The notes below the pieces were generated by a model. It was not told the DNA's origin and did no database searches. It was given only the letters and a program-made list of their open reading frames with translations. From assembly GCA_036320915.1 (NCBI GenBank), contig JAXBDG010000021.1:310001-374000 (forward strand): DNA of 64,000 nucleotides, written 5' to 3'. Both the position numbers and the translations under genes were made by a program. This document shows, in pieces, positions 43,449 to 57,300 of the stretch (its first letter is position 1; each line of letters begins with the position of its first letter). This stretch comes from Linnemannia elongata (Eukaryota; Mortierellomycota; Mortierellomycetes; Mortierellales; Mortierellaceae).

Positions 43449-46400
43449 TGTGATAGAGTAGGGGTATATGTTGTAGTGAGAGAGAGAGAGTGTGTGTGTG
43501 TGTGTGTGAAAGAGTGAGGGAGATGGGGGGGTATTGAGAGTTCGTTGGAGTGGTTTGTTTGAGGTTTCGTGAAAGAGGGTATGAGATCGTTAACGGCAAG
43601 GAGATAGCACGTTTGAGAATTGAAAGAATAGGGGGTGGTTGAGTAATGATACAAGAGTGAAGAAGAAAAAAAAAGAAAAAAAAGTAGGATTGGTGCTGGG
43701 TATTTATATAATCCCCTGTCAGGCCAGCTGGGAAGAAGGGGACCAGAGGCTGGGAAGAAGAGTGGGGAAGAGAGAGAAGGAGAATTAGACCAAAAAAAGA
43801 AGTTCGATACTATAGTACCTTGGATTGAATACCACATCTTATACACACCAATACGGTACTTTTTATGTTGCATTTTGTGAGCCATGGCAAACAGCGTGGC
43901 ATCATTGTGCTGTTTGTTTGTGTGTGTCGTTGTGAGGTTGTTGCTCTTTTTTTGGTTTATGGTTTTTTTTCCGCGGCATCGCCAACCAAGGACGAAGGCA
44001 AGGCAGGGCTGGACAATTAGAATTAGTATTGTAAACAGGTTGTGTATTGAATGCATTGTCTATCCCACATCCACAAACACAATTTGTTACAGCTGTTGTT
44101 GTTGGGCCTGGATGGAAGGATTCTCAATAGAAATCCAACCCTCCTCTTCTCCTCCCCTATTCTTGAGAGCATTTTCTGTCAGTTGCCTCTCTCTCTGCCT
44201 CACTCCTTAACCATTGCGTTTGCCCCTCTTTGTTCTGGATTGCATTCGCCTAATCCACTCTTGCCTTTACTTTGCTTGCTTGGACTCTCTTTGGCTCTGA
44301 CTCTTCTTTTCCTCCTCACTCTTGGATCTTATATCGCTCTCTCTTTCTCTTTCTCTTTCTCTGTCTTTCTCTCTGCGCAAATAGGGTAAAACCTTTTGTG
44401 TAGCATAGAGTTGGGGTCAGCAGATCGATTTTCAAATATGCAGACACAGACAGACGCCGAGAGAAAGAGAGACAGTGGTCATCAATTATTCTTGACTCTC
44501 TTAGCTTAGTTATGCTCGGCTCCCTTTTACCCCGGTTCCACTTAGCGCCGACACTTGTTCCCATTCCCCTTCTCAGTTTTCCCCTCATTAAGTCAAAGCA
44601 GGAAAGATGCATGAATACCAATCAACAAAACAAACAAACAGGCAGGCAAAGCAATGCAATTGAACGGCGAATTATCGTTGTTCAATTTGCCCGCTAGAGA
44701 AAAATAAATGCAAGCACAGAGGGTGGAAAAACAAATGAGGCGGAGAAGTGCAAAAGAAAAAGAAAAAAAGGGTGAAGAGACCACTATCCTAACCGTTCGC
44801 TCTTTGATAGGGCCGTTGAAAGAACAACAACGGCGTGAGTGGTGGCTTACATTTAGAGCATTAGGCAATGCATCATAGAAAAGGGGCTGAGCATGCTTGC
44901 CAAGCATTGCATTCGATTGGAAAAGAAGGAAAGAGAGAAATGAGGCTGCGTTGCAGGTTTCTGTATGGTCTTTGTCTTTCTCCGCCAAGGTCCAAAACCC
45001 ATTGGCTCATTTGGTTTCCTTTCCTCTTCACACTAACAAGTTCAGTCCAGAAGGATATGCCCATAATTCAGGCACAATATACTATTTTTTTTTCGCCCCC
45101 TGTTTTACTGTTAGGCTCCTGCACTGCCCAGCTTATTACAGCCTTGCCCCTAAATATTTTTTTAGGCGCAGACAACGTTGACAGTTACCCTCCTCCTTCC
45201 CCCTTATTCTTTTCTTCGCCATGTTCACAAAAACAGCCTGCACATGTTTGCTAACGCTGGCGCAGCCCCAGCCGGGCGAGGTATAGAGAAAGATAGGAGA
45301 CAACTAGGGACTCGCCGAGTGTTACAAAAAGGAATGGGAGACATTGATAACTAGATTGGATAAAGATAACCAAAGATACCCCATTCCACAACCTGGCATG
45401 GTCCCCCCTCTCCATTGGAACCGGTCTTCAAGAGTAATACTGATGAAACGTGCAGGCAAAGGGGCAATAGGCAAAAGGAAAAAACGGTAACTCTGATCTG
45501 ATACACAAACCATTTATTATTATTTTTTTTGGTTGCCAGACAGATAGCCAGGTTGACCATGTCTGATACCAACGGTGACGGCATTTTTTTTTTTTTTTAT
45601 GTGCACAGTGTGAGTGAGGATTGCGCCAATTTACGGTTATGGTTCAAATGATTGCCTTTTTTTCAACAACCGATTGAGAAGAGTGGCACCATTCACAAAA
45701 ATTGGCTGGGGTTGAAAAAACAAGTTCAAAAACAAGAAAAATAAGGTGGATGGGTGAGGATCGATTTCGATTCGTATCTGGCTTGCTTGTCTGCTGCTGG
45801 GTTGGTTGGTTGGTTGGTTGGCAGGGTGGTAGAAGTATGTCAAAACGCATGTTGACCTCACCTTGCGTTTCTCTCGAATGCTTTGTTAGACTTTTTTTTT
45901 TTTTTTTTTGTCTTGGGTCGAAAAAAGAACGATGCGCTCGTTCCTTGGTTTTTGTGCGGAGGTTTGAATTGAGGGTATCTGAGTGTATCCAAGGAATGGT
46001 AGTAGAGTGTCAAAGGAGGTTTCGTTATTGAGGAGGAGAAAGGATCTATTGTATACTTGTTTTTTGTCTTTGTTTCTTTTCTTCTGTTGATCGTCCTAAG
46101 AGACGTGTCGAAGTTTGTGTTCGGAGAGATATTTGAATATGGAGAAGAAGATGAGGTAGTGGGCGTTCCAGACTCACGAAGCATTTTGGTCATCGATCGA
46201 TGGGCGTCTTGATTGCGTTTGCTTTTCCTCTGTGCCTGCACCTGGCTGTTTGTTTTTGTGGCCACATACGCAAAACAACCTAAAATGTCGACTCACTGAA
46301 AGAAGATACATGTATAGTTCCCCAACCACGAACACAAACACAAAAAAAATGCTCCGTTGATGCTTGAGTCGAGACTAGAGAGGCAAACAAAGTGCGACAA

Positions 46401-49249
46401 GGCAAATAACCCCTTCAACAGTACAATGCAGACAGACAAACGGACAGAGACAGGCCAAAACTTGAAAGGAGTTTGAACTTTCTCCAACAACGTGGCATCC
46501 AAGACGACACTGCCTGGGCGAGACGAATTGGCGAACAGAGAGAGAGAGAGAAAGAGAGAGAGAGAAAAATGTTGTGACCAACTTGGAAGCGTTTGACTCT
46601 TTTTTTTTTTTTTTTTTTTTTTTTTTCGTGGGGCGGGGTTTGGTTTCGTGCCATCAAAGCACACGCAAACAAAAACAGTAACGAACACGCATTGTCAACC
46701 TAAACGACGGCAGGAGTACATTTGTTTGCTCATTGGGTCAGCAGAATCGATTGCCAATAAACACCTGGCTCACAGCGTGGCGTGGTACGTCTGAGAAGAG
46801 TGAGTGACCACGCACGATTTTTTAGCCATGACTCTTATGGGTGGGCCGATATGGAGAGAGAGTTTTACGATAGGAGGTATATGTTACGCGAGCAAGCAGC
46901 ATTGTTTTCTTTTTTTGCAGTTTGTGTCGGCGCTTGGAACCAAAACAAGCATCGAAATATGTCATTGCCCACTGCCTTATGCAGGAAGGGTAAACCTTGG
47001 CCCATAGAAGTTTTGACGAACCGAACGACGTTGTAATGGCGAGGAAGCAGAAAAGGAGGGTTGTTTGTTTTCTAGAGTTTTTCTCTCTTGTCCTCCTCCA
47101 CAGAAAATCACACAGTCTCTTTCCAGAGGAACGAGATGCGGCGAAGCTCTTTCATCTTTCCTGTTGCTTTCTTTCCCATTGGTTATGCATGCCCATCTCG
47201 ACGGTATGTACTTTTGGCAATAAAGTGGAGAGGAATCAACAATTGGTTCATGCAGCTCGCTTACCACAGAGGGAAAGAACGACCAACAGCGAGAGAAAGA
47301 AAGGAAGGAGCCTAGATCGTGCGGTGTGCGATCTTGCAGATGCAGAGATTCGTTGCAGTAAAAGTACTGTTGACACCTAGAACAACAAAGAAGCAAAAAG
47401 AGGCTGTACCTGTACCTGTACCTGTTCCAGGAAGGTATCTAGATTCAGGAACATACATCCACGAGACAAAGTGTGTGTTTCGTTTTCTTTACCCGTTCGT
47501 TGTGTCGTTCGTGAGACTAGTGGTCTTATTGTGTAGAAAATAGATCAATTGTAGGTGTCTCCTTTATTGCAATAAAAGTTATCCTTGGAACCAGAATATA
47601 TTTGTTTCTTTGACAGGCTATGATGAGTGGATCAATCCGTTGCCTCCAAACTGTCAAGTTATTTTTTTTCAACCTCCGTTCTGGCTATGGAGAAGCACGT
47701 TTACAACGAACTAAACAAACATACAAACAAACCAACAAACAAACAAACAAACAAACAAACATAAGAAAGGAAACAAAAAGGGAAGAACAAAAAAGAATCC
47801 CTCGGGAACGAAGTCAAAAATAACATTTCTCGTATGGCTGAATCCCCACTCCGCCACGGCAACCTATTCTTGGCTTTAGTTACATTGGATCAATGATGAT
47901 GATGATTTCAGCATACATACTGGTGCACACAACATATAGAGGAAAGCGAAATTGCTCTCAAATTGCCAATTTGTTTGTGTGGCGGGATTCCCGTACTGCC
48001 TTTTGTCATGAAACGAGCCATTGGGTGTCATAGGAAAGGAAGAAAGGAGCACTGGTACGAAGGGGAAGTGAGAAGGATATTTCTATTCGTCCATCGCCTC
48101 CCCCTTTCCCGCGTGAGATGTGAGCGGTTACCATCTACATTGATTGTTCCCGCCCAGCTCCAGGTCGAGTTGATTTTTTTAACTAGTCCAGTACAACAAG
48201 GGGATCTTGTTCAATAGTGTTGTTGCACAAGACATGAAAAAGATGATCTGGTTTCATTGGGTAGCATTCCATCAATATTTTCCCCCCTACTCTTGTCGTC
48301 CCGCGGGGCGTCGACGTGAGCAAGATCGAAGAGGTTAGAGCAAAGAGCGAGTGAGAAGATGAGAAATGAAGAAACATGCATGCATTCGACCTCCCGAGGA
48401 AAAAGTCCCGCTCTTTCTCCACAGAGAACGAATAAAGGAACAAAGGAAGGAAAGGGAAATGAAAGGGATAGAAAAGGGACCAATCATTCGATAGGGAGGT
48501 GAACTGCAACAGGGTTGAAGTTTTCATATTTTTTTTTTGATGGACCAGTTGTATTCTGCTGTTACGATCTGCTCTTAACGAAAGGGAGAGCGAGATGGTG
48601 AAGACTATTCTTGCATTGAGTCCTGTGGACCATCTCGTTTATGAGTGAACCGTCTTGTGTAGCACTAGGAGAAAAAAAAAGGTGTTGTCATTGATGAAGG
48701 AACAGCCTGGTTGATGGGATAAGCGACTGTCAGGACAGGCGCGAAAGAGTTGTTGACTAGGATGTATTCCCGTCTAGACAGCGAAAACAAAGCCTTTTGT
48801 TCTGACTGAACTACCCAACAACTTTAGCGCGCAGTCTATCGTAGTGGTGTACGTGAATCGCCAATTAAACATTTGCACGCGTCGTGCGCGCCTTCGAAAA
48901 AAAGACTGCGTTTTTCGGTGTCCCCTTTAGACTCTAAAAGAGAAAGGGGATGCATGTGCGGCATCCTTTGCTCTCCCTTCATTCGACTACAGGAATTCGC
49001 CCTTTGCATTCAGGAAGGAGACATCAACTGCATTCCAACACAAACAGAGACCACACAACAGCGACAAGTATTAAATCCAACATCTTCCTGTAAAACGTCG
49101 AGGAAAGAGCACCGAGCCGGATACTTTCGCTAGGTGTTCTTCTCCACTGTCCAGAAAAACAGCCCTATATCCTACGCCACCGTCCATTGTTTCCGTCTCG
49201 CAGCAGCCATTATCCGACTCTAGGAACCCCATTTGTCTCCAACACAGAC
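43449..49249. other. 5.8-kb stretch without a supported gene
   Basis: Holds GT and CT microsatellites (43483-43508, 44335-44375), a T run near 45893-45910, a 27-nt T run at 46600-46626, a CAAA repeat at 47714-47760 and a CTGTAC repeat near 47404-47428. Reading frames are short and compositionally poor on both strands. A tRNA B-box-like GGTTC was looked for by eye without success. A minus frame at 45858-46274 has some coding character but no start and reads into a T run. Confidence 0.45.
47714..47760. repeat. CAAA microsatellite
   Basis: About eleven CAAA units with a few interruptions, in intergenic sequence. Confidence 0.85.
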
Positions 49250-49951
49250 ATGTCGTTCCCAAACAGGCGGCTATCCGTGTCAAACAATAAAAAGGGAACA
49301 GCGACGAGCTCAAAAGTACCCACAGGACATCGGGACATCTGGGAGTCCTTTGCTTCTCCAGAACCGCAGGGCACAAAATACCAGAGTCCCTCCGCCCCCC
49401 AGCCTGCGCAACCTCGCCAAACCAAGCCTTTTAAAGAGACATCATCAGAAGACCCCAACACATTGGTATCGATCAGACAAAATCAACAATCCACCGACTC
49501 GACGCCACCTGTCGCCTCACCAAGCCGTTTAACTCGAACGAGAGTTAAGGAACAGCAGCGTGAGCATGAATCAAAGCTGCCTTCACTTGGGAACCCAACG
49601 CCACCAACCACGACGGGTACCAAGCGCAGGAGTTCACAAACGCAACCTCCCACTCTCGACAACGTTACTACACGCTGGCGCCACTTGACGAGAGGCATAC
49701 CCGCTCCGGGGGAGCCAGGAGAATCAAGAGCCACGAAACGAAAGAGTCGTAAATTGACTGGCCGTGACTCTGCCCTTACTACCCCCTTCGGTGCTTCAGG
49801 GCAAAAGGCTATCACGCCATCGGCTCTAGTTAGTGGCAACGAGTACTGCTTGGACCAAGATGACCCAGACGAGGCGGTGGGGCTACGCCAGATCGCGAGC
49901 AATAGCAGCACCAGTCGGTCCAAAAAGACGGCGGCCCGAGGCCAAAGGTAA
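49250..49951 (+). CDS. Basic low-complexity protein, 233 aa, unknown
   Basis: Single frame; ATG at 49250 (MSFPNRRLSVSNNKK) is preferred over an in-frame ATG at 49187 because the latter adds a leader-like stretch. Rich in Ser, Thr, Pro, Gln, Arg and Lys, with GHRDIWESFASPEPQG near residue 30, LTRTRVKEQQREHE near 105, and VTTRWRHLTRGIPAPGEPG near 150. The end is basic (SKKTAARGQR). The short WESF and RWRHLTRG blocks look like docking motifs in an otherwise disordered nuclear protein. No family recognised. Confidence 0.5.
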   Translation: MSFPNRRLSVSNNKKGTATSSKVPTGHRDIWESFASPEPQGTKYQSPSAPQPAQPRQTKPFKETSSEDPNTLVSIRQNQQSTDSTPPVASPSRLTRTRVKEQQREHESKLPSLGNPTPPTTTGTKRRSSQTQPPTLDNVTTRWRHLTRGIPAPGEPGESRATKRKSRKLTGRDSALTTPFGASGQKAITPSALVSGNEYCLDQDDPDEAVGLRQIASNSSTSRSKKTAARGQR

Positions 49952-51378
49952 ACCCATAACTGTGTAGCGATTTTGTGGGTATTTTATGGTTCTTATTTGG
50001 AAGGGGATGTTTCTATTGTGCCAGAGACCATTGAAGCGGGAGTGAGCCTTTGCTTTATGTTTCTGTTCCGTCGCCCTCGTCAGTTTCCTTCCTTTGTGTG
50101 CGCATACATGTGAAGTTGCGTGCTCCTTTTTTTTTACGTCTTCTCCGTCCCATTACCCTTTCAAACGTTCCTGAACACAAGAGCTGTCAAATGGTTTCGA
50201 CTTTCCATTGCCTCTTTGTCTGTCACTCGTCACTCTTTTGTACACCTTTGCCTCTTTTGCCATCATAAGATTTACGCGACGATGAAGTGTTTGTGTATGG
50301 TCATTTGGGGTCAGGTATTTGAAGGAAGGCGTGCGTGTGGTCCGTGTGCGTGCCATTGAGCGTCGTTGTTAAGCCCTTTTGATGTCTTTCTGTCGACTCT
50401 GGCAAATCTCTTTCATTTTGTTCTGCCTTCCATCGCCTTCGTTTCTTTTTTTTCTTTCCTCCCACCCAGTTCTTGTTCCTCATTTTTGTTCGATCCTTCT
50501 TTCCCCAGTTTTTCTTTTTCTCCTTTTTGTTTCCCCGTTTCCTACTTCCTTTTCCTTCTATATCCTTCTTCTACCACACAACCACTCCCTCTTCTCCCCA
50601 TTCCTCTAAAACAGCCACCTCTCTTCCAGCTGTGCCTCACTTGTTTTGGCGATCTCGTCCCTCGTCTTGGCATCGTCATTTCCTTTTCTTTCTTATTTTT
50701 CTATTTAATATTTCATTCACTTGACTCACCTCTAAAGAAGAAACTCATCCTCGAATCGCAAACCACATTCTCCGTTTCGACAAACAATCAACCCAGCAAC
50801 CATTCGAAACCTACTACTACTCTAAACACTTCTGGACTCAGTCTACTGGTACATGCACCCCGCAACCTTGGAAAAACTAAAAACGGAGAAAAAATGAAAA
50901 GCACTGTCCGACTGGTGGTGGTGCCCTTTGGCCTATGGGTTGTGGGTGAACCATACGACAAGCTGCATACCTTATTTTTCTATTTCATTGAAGTCTATGT
51001 CGCTTCTGTATATCATCTTCTCTCCTTCACTTTCCTTTGCTTGCCACTCGACCTTGTCACTTTCTAGGTCACAAGTTCACAGCACCTCACTCCCCTTGCC
51101 ACCCAAACACCCCTCTGTCTTACACTCCAAACGTGTCCTTAAACAAAAGCACATGAAGGGGCAGATCGATTGCCATATCACTCTTCCAAAAAGCCACTCT
51201 CGCTAACCTATGACCTTTGCCTTTGTCCTCTTTTTTTTTTCTTTCTCCCTTCCCTTTGCTCAATTGACCTGCCTTCCTTCTTCACATTGCCGATTCTTCT
51301 TGACCTGGACTATATTACCCCTTTCCGGTCATTTATTACGCCTTCCTCCCTCCATTTCTGGCCGCTCCTTCCTCCTTC
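49952..51378. other. Intergenic; pyrimidine-rich leader of UFD4
   Basis: Mostly C/T-rich from 50366 to the ATG at 51379, so probably promoter and 5' UTR. The long frames here are low-complexity (Phe/Leu/Ser/Pro) readings of that tract and are not called. Confidence 0.5.
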
Positions 51379-54300
51379 ATGCCTCGGCCTGATCCCTTTC
51401 CTACTCACAGCAATAAGAACCCATTTCTCACTTCTGCAGCTTCATCCAGACAACCTTCAAATTTCGCTTCTGCATTCAACCAAGCCTCCGACTTACCCTC
51501 GTCCTCACCGTCAGCCTCGATATCCCAGCCCACTATCTCGACCTCGCACGCTATCACTCGTCACTTGGCCAAGGTCTCCAAGCAGGCACAGGAAGACTAT
51601 ATCGCCTTTTCGTCCGGAGTCGACGGAACCTTACCATCACCAGTCTTAGCAGACTCCCCCGTCGTCTCCAGCTCATCGTCCAGCTCGCGCAAGCGCACTT
51701 CGACCATTACAGAACAGCCTAAAAGCTCGAGCTCGAGCCAAAGCCACACTACTCGGTCCCGCTCTCAGTCTCAACCTACAAGTGCCCCGTCAGGCAGCCA
51801 TCACAAGAAGCGTCGCCTGCAAATCACAGCCAAACCCCAATCATCCCCCTCAACTTCAAGCTCCTCCGCACAACCCGTTATCACTCGTTCTCGATCAAAA
51901 GCATCAGGATCTCTTAGCAGGGACTCTCAAGATCTCGCTCGGTTTATGCGACAGTCGAAAATGAGTACCTCTCAAAAGCGATCAAGCGCCATCTCCAAGA
52001 CATCCTCCAAGGACGTCGATATCATAGATGCAACTCATCCCCAGGACTCTGCAGACCACACATCCGTTCAGGATGCCGATCTTTCAAAATCTTCACAAGG
52101 ATCCAGTCAGGAGAATTGTGACGAGAAGGTCACTTCCAAAGACGGCACTCCGTCAGGAGGCGCGGCCGCAGGAAGCGGCAATGCAGGGGAGGCCCCTTCT
52201 TCCGAATTGAATCGCGCTGAGGAAGGCGAGCAACCGGATGATGACGATGAGGAGCACGACGAGACCGGGGAGGTTGACGAAGAAGGGGAGGAAGACGATG
52301 ACGAAGGCGATGAGGACGACGATGAAGAGGACGACTATGATCACCACCAACAATCGAACGATCAGGATGGCTTATTCTCGTCTGGTGGCAGCATGAGTGG
52401 TATGGTCTCCGGAATGTCATCCAGGCTCAAGGGTATTCTCACCAACCTGCGCGCCTACGAAGACCCTTCGCTTCAGTTAATTGCCCTGCAGGATTTGGCG
52501 GTTCTTTTGTCAGTCTCTACCGAAGATACGCTGGCTGGGTATTTCAGCTGCGACTCTTTTGTCAAGGAGCTTGTCCTCTTGTTGCGCGGTACAGGCGGGG
52601 ACTTCGACAACCCTGAAATCATGTTGCTGGCTTGTCGTTGCCTTTCCAACTTGATGGAGGCCATGCCTGCATCTCTTGGCAGTGTCGTCTACAGCGGTGC
52701 TGTCCCGGTCCTTTGCTCCAAGTTGCTCGAGATCCAATACATCGACCTTGCAGAGCAATCCCTCACAGTAAGTTTTAGAGCTGTATTAGACATCTTGCGA
52801 TACTATTTTCGATTTCTTACTCTGAGCACTCTGCTCACGCTTATCGCTCTTGTCCGCCGCACATCACTTTAGACTCTCGAAAAAATTTCTTCGGAATATC
52901 CGCATGCTGTCGTCAAGGAGGGAGGACTTGCTGCGGTTCTGTTGTTCCTGGACTTTTTCTCAACAAACGTCCAGCGCACGGCAGTGAAGACGGCAGCAAA
53001 CTGTTGCCGAGGAATGCACCAGGACAGCATCTCCATGGCCAAGGATATTCTTCCAAACCTGGAGAATCTTCTCCAGTACTCGGATCAGAAAATTGTTGAG
53101 CAGGCCTGCCTGTGTTTTGTCCGCCTCGCGGACAGTTACAAGTCCAACGCTGCGCATCTTCAGGTATGACATGGACACTATATGAATATGCTAGAGCCTT
53201 TTTTTTGCACAGCCGTTACGAAAGAAACAGAGCGAGGTTACTAATGTCAGGGTTGACAATTCGTATGTTCTTTTCGCTCTTAGTCCGTCGTCACCGAGAC
53301 AGTCCTCCGCACAATTTTGTCGCTGCTCTCTCCTAATGCCAACGTGATTGTCGGGTAAGCTACTGAATAATGTTGGACTGAAAGGTTGAGTTGCTGGTTG
53401 TAAATGACAGCAACTAACAGATTATCATCTGATTTCCTTTGCATCATAGACCTCACGTCTACACACTTCTGCTGCACTTTTTGAGCACGGTAGCTGAGCA
53501 TTCGCCTCCTCTCGGTTTTGCACTTCTGGAGATGGATATTGTCGACACACTGTTCTTGACGCTCACAGGAACACATACGCCTCATGACTGCGGCGAGGAA
53601 AGCGGCGTTTTGAACGTGCCAAACGTTGGCTCACGCCCCAAAGAACAGGTCTCTGAAATCATTGGCATCGTGTCGCAGCTTTTGCCAGCGCTTCCCAAGG
53701 GTAATTATCTCCTGTTATCCTTGTCCTGCTTATTCTGGAAATGTTTGATGTTGCGTTGCTTCTAACCACATCAATTCAACCTTTTGATATTGTAGAAGAC
53801 CCGCTGTTCGATATCGAGTTCAGGTACCAAGCGGTCAAGAAGGAGGTGGAGAGCACGAGTACGAGCACTGCTGACGGTGAGGATGTCGAAATGAAGCCTG
53901 CGGCCGTTGACAAGAAAGCAGAGCTGTTGGCGTCTCACCCGGATAGCGTTCGACGTATGGGCACGATCCTAATCCCGACGCTGATCGAGGTTTATTCATC
54001 GACTGTGCACCTCAAAGTCCGGCAACGTGCCATCTATGCTTTGGTGAAGTTGATCTACTTTTCTGGCGACAGCGTCCTGGAATCCGTGTTGAAGGTAAAG
54101 CACATGTGTTGATGCTAATCCTTTTTGTCGGCTGGCTCATAGGCAGAAAAAGTTAAGACAACTGCTCACACAAACAATTTCAATTGCCGTGCTATAGAAC
54201 GTCGAGCTGGCGAGCTTCTTGGCTGTCATTCTCTCTCAGCAAGAACATCAATCGCTGGTGGTAGCAGCCCTGCAAATTACCGACATTCTCATGACAAAGA

Positions 54301-57300
54301 TCCCCTCGACCTATCGGCAGTATTTAGAGAGAGAGGGCGTGACATTCGAGATCTCTAAGCTTGCTTACCTTGGTGTTGAGCTGTCGCTTTCCAAGAATTT
54401 GAAATCTGCCGAGACTGCTGAGAGTTCCAAGGACAAGGAGGATAAATCAGTCGAGACCGCATCGGATACTGCCAGCTCTACCGAGGACACCATCGCAGAC
54501 AACTCGTCGAATGATAAGTCAGAGCCTGCAGCCTCGATACAGGACCCTACCACGGAGGCGGCGGCAGAAGATATGTCTATGATGACTTCAGAGACTGGTC
54601 AGAGATTGGCTCAGCTGATGAGCGGGATCCGAAGCATGCGGGACCAGCCTACAGAGGGCGAGTCGATCAGCGAACAACTCGAAGCCCTTGGAGGAGAGTT
54701 GGAAGCGGCAGCAGCACGGCTTTCGCAGCCAGGTCAGGGTTCCGACACAGCTCTGTCGGCCTCAGCTAGCGCCACCTTGAACCAGCTTCGGTCTCTACAG
54801 CGATTCATTACTGGAGGTTCGCGCTCAGTAGCTACAGCTCAGAAGGACGAGAGAGGCCTTGGTTCAGGCAAGATCAAGGACTGGATTTTGGAGCGAGCCA
54901 GGATTATCGTTGAGTTGTTTCATGCGCCGGGCTCTGAGAGCGGAGAGGAGGCCAATCAAGGAACGGTCGTTCTGGCCGATCTCAAACGGATGAGCAAGGC
55001 TCTGGGTGGTTCACAGAATGACGCATCTGCGTCCATTAAGGAACTAGCTCAATACTTTGGTCGGATGGGCGTCTCCGGTATTTCATCCTTTGAGTTCCTC
55101 AACAGTGGAATTCCGCAGTCCCTACTTGGCTACCTCACTGATACATCCTCCAAGTATACTACTACCCAGGAGAGCAGGATTCGGCAGTTCATTCAGGAGT
55201 TCATGGTTGTCTCTCAAGGTACATCCGATACTTCGACGCCCACTCCCCTCGCGTTACTCGTTAAGAAGATGCAGGAAAGTCTTACCCGTATGGAAACTTT
55301 TGAGGTGGAGGCCGCCCAAGGTTCAATGGCAGAGTCACGAGGAGGACCATCTTCCAGTCTTGCCACTCAAGTGCGTCTCAAGCTGTCGCCGGAGGAGGGT
55401 ACCGAAGTACCATCAGGATATCAGAATTTGATCGTCTCGATCCACGCCATTGCGACCTTCAGGACTCTGGACGAGTACCTTCGACCCCGCTTGAAGCCCA
55501 GGCTAACTGTGCCTGAAAAGGCCTCGACTTCCCACTCTCCCAAGAGCAGATCTAAACGCCCAGAGGATACAACGAGCAAGGAAACCGCAGGGAAAAGCAC
55601 TGGACTAGACAACGTTGCTGACGCTGCTTCGGAGGGGAAGTCTACCACGGAAGGAGCATCCGATGCACAGCCGAACAAGAACGCCGATGTCATTGAGCCT
55701 GAGGAGTCCTTTGGCGAGAGTGACGAGGGTGATATTGAGGAGATGGACTACGATCTGGATCAACGGTCAGCTGTGATGGACGCAGATGTCAAAATGACCG
55801 ATGCTACCAAGTCCGACACCGAGAGCGGATCGACCAAACAAGACGACAAGGACAAGCCAAGGGCCGCCAGCCCTTCCAGGAAGGAGACCGCGTCATCAGA
55901 TTCGAGCTCGGCCTGGCATATCCAGTTCTCCCTTCACGGAACCCCCATCAGTACAGACATGACAGTTTATGGTGCCATCCACGACTACGAGCGGAAGAAC
56001 AACAAGACCGCGACCTCGCGAGGCATCTGGTCGTCCATGTACCCCATCAAGTACAAGCGGGTCGACACCCCTGCACCTGAGCATACATCTCCAGCGGCTC
56101 AGACGCATGGCCATGACGAGGTCGACTTGACCTTCACCGCAGAGATGCCCAAGGATCTGCCCCAGAGTGCCGACTATGCGCCGATTCTCGGATTGTTGCG
56201 CGTCCTTCATGGCTTGAATGACGATTGGAGGCGGTTTTATGGAGCAGAGGAGCAGCTGCCGCCAGTGACACAGTACATGGCCCAGCAGGAGTTTGTCAAC
56301 AGCAAGATCTCGGCCAAGGTGAACCGACAACTGGAAGAACCTCTGATCGTTGCCAGCTCGTGTCTTCCCAATTGGACTGTCGGGCTCGTTACTGGATTCC
56401 CCTTCCTGTTTCCCTTTGAGACACGCTATATCTATCTCCAGTCAACTGCCTTTGGATTTTCACGTTCGATCATGCGCTGGCAAAACCAACAGCAACGCAA
56501 CGGTCACACGGACCAACGTGACGACTCGCAGAACTTTTTGGGTCGCATTCAGCGTCAGAAGGTTAGAATCTCAAGACAGAAGGCGCTCGAATCTGCAGTG
56601 CGTGTCATGGATCTCTATGGATCGCATCAGGCGATGCTGGAGGTGGAGTACTTTGAAGAAGTTGGTACCGGTCTGGGACCTACGCTGGAGTTCTACTCTG
56701 TCGTTTCCAAGGAGTTCTGCAAGAAGTTCCTGAAGCTCTGGCGTGATGGCGATTCAGAAGGCGCAACCAAGTATGTCACTGCCCCACAGGGCCTTTACCC
56801 CCGACCGATGGCTACAGTCCCAGGTCACGCCGACAACCACAGGTATGTTTTTGATGCTGTTTTCATGTGAGTGGCAGAATACTTATCTGCGTATATAACA
56901 TGCTAACGTATTGATCGTCTCAATTTGCCATTTCATAGGAAAATCTTGAAGCTGTTCAAGTCTCTTGGTCAGTTTATCGCCAAGGCAATGCTGGACTCTC
57001 GGATCATCGATGTGCCTCTATCAGCACTGTTTGTGAGCCAACTTTTGGGTCGCAATCTCAAGCCAAGGTTGCAGCTTGTCGCTTCAATCGATCCTGTTCT
57101 TGCCCGGTCACTTCAAAGCCTACAAGCCTATGTGGCGGAGAAGAAGCGTATCTACGGCCTCAATCTCCCCAGCAAAGAACGTGAGAGCGCATTGAAGAAC
57201 ATTGAACTCCAGGGTGCCAAGCTGGATGATATGGGTCTTGACTTTACCTTGGTTGGGTATCCCGAGATTGAACTCAAAGTAAGTCAAACGTGCTCAGTTG

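Noticed and set aside
45858..46274. Minus frame with coding-like stretch (VQAQRKSKRNQDAHRSM)
   Set aside because: No ATG in frame, no convincing upstream exon, and the end is Lys from a T homopolymer. Possibly a terminal exon of an unseen small gene, but not supportable.
47714..47760. CRISPR-like array
   Set aside because: Simple CAAA microsatellite without unique spacers, in a eukaryotic context.
50366..51067. 233-codon plus frame
   Set aside because: Hydrophobic Phe/Pro/Leu/Ser reading of the C/T-rich UFD4 leader; no conserved blocks.
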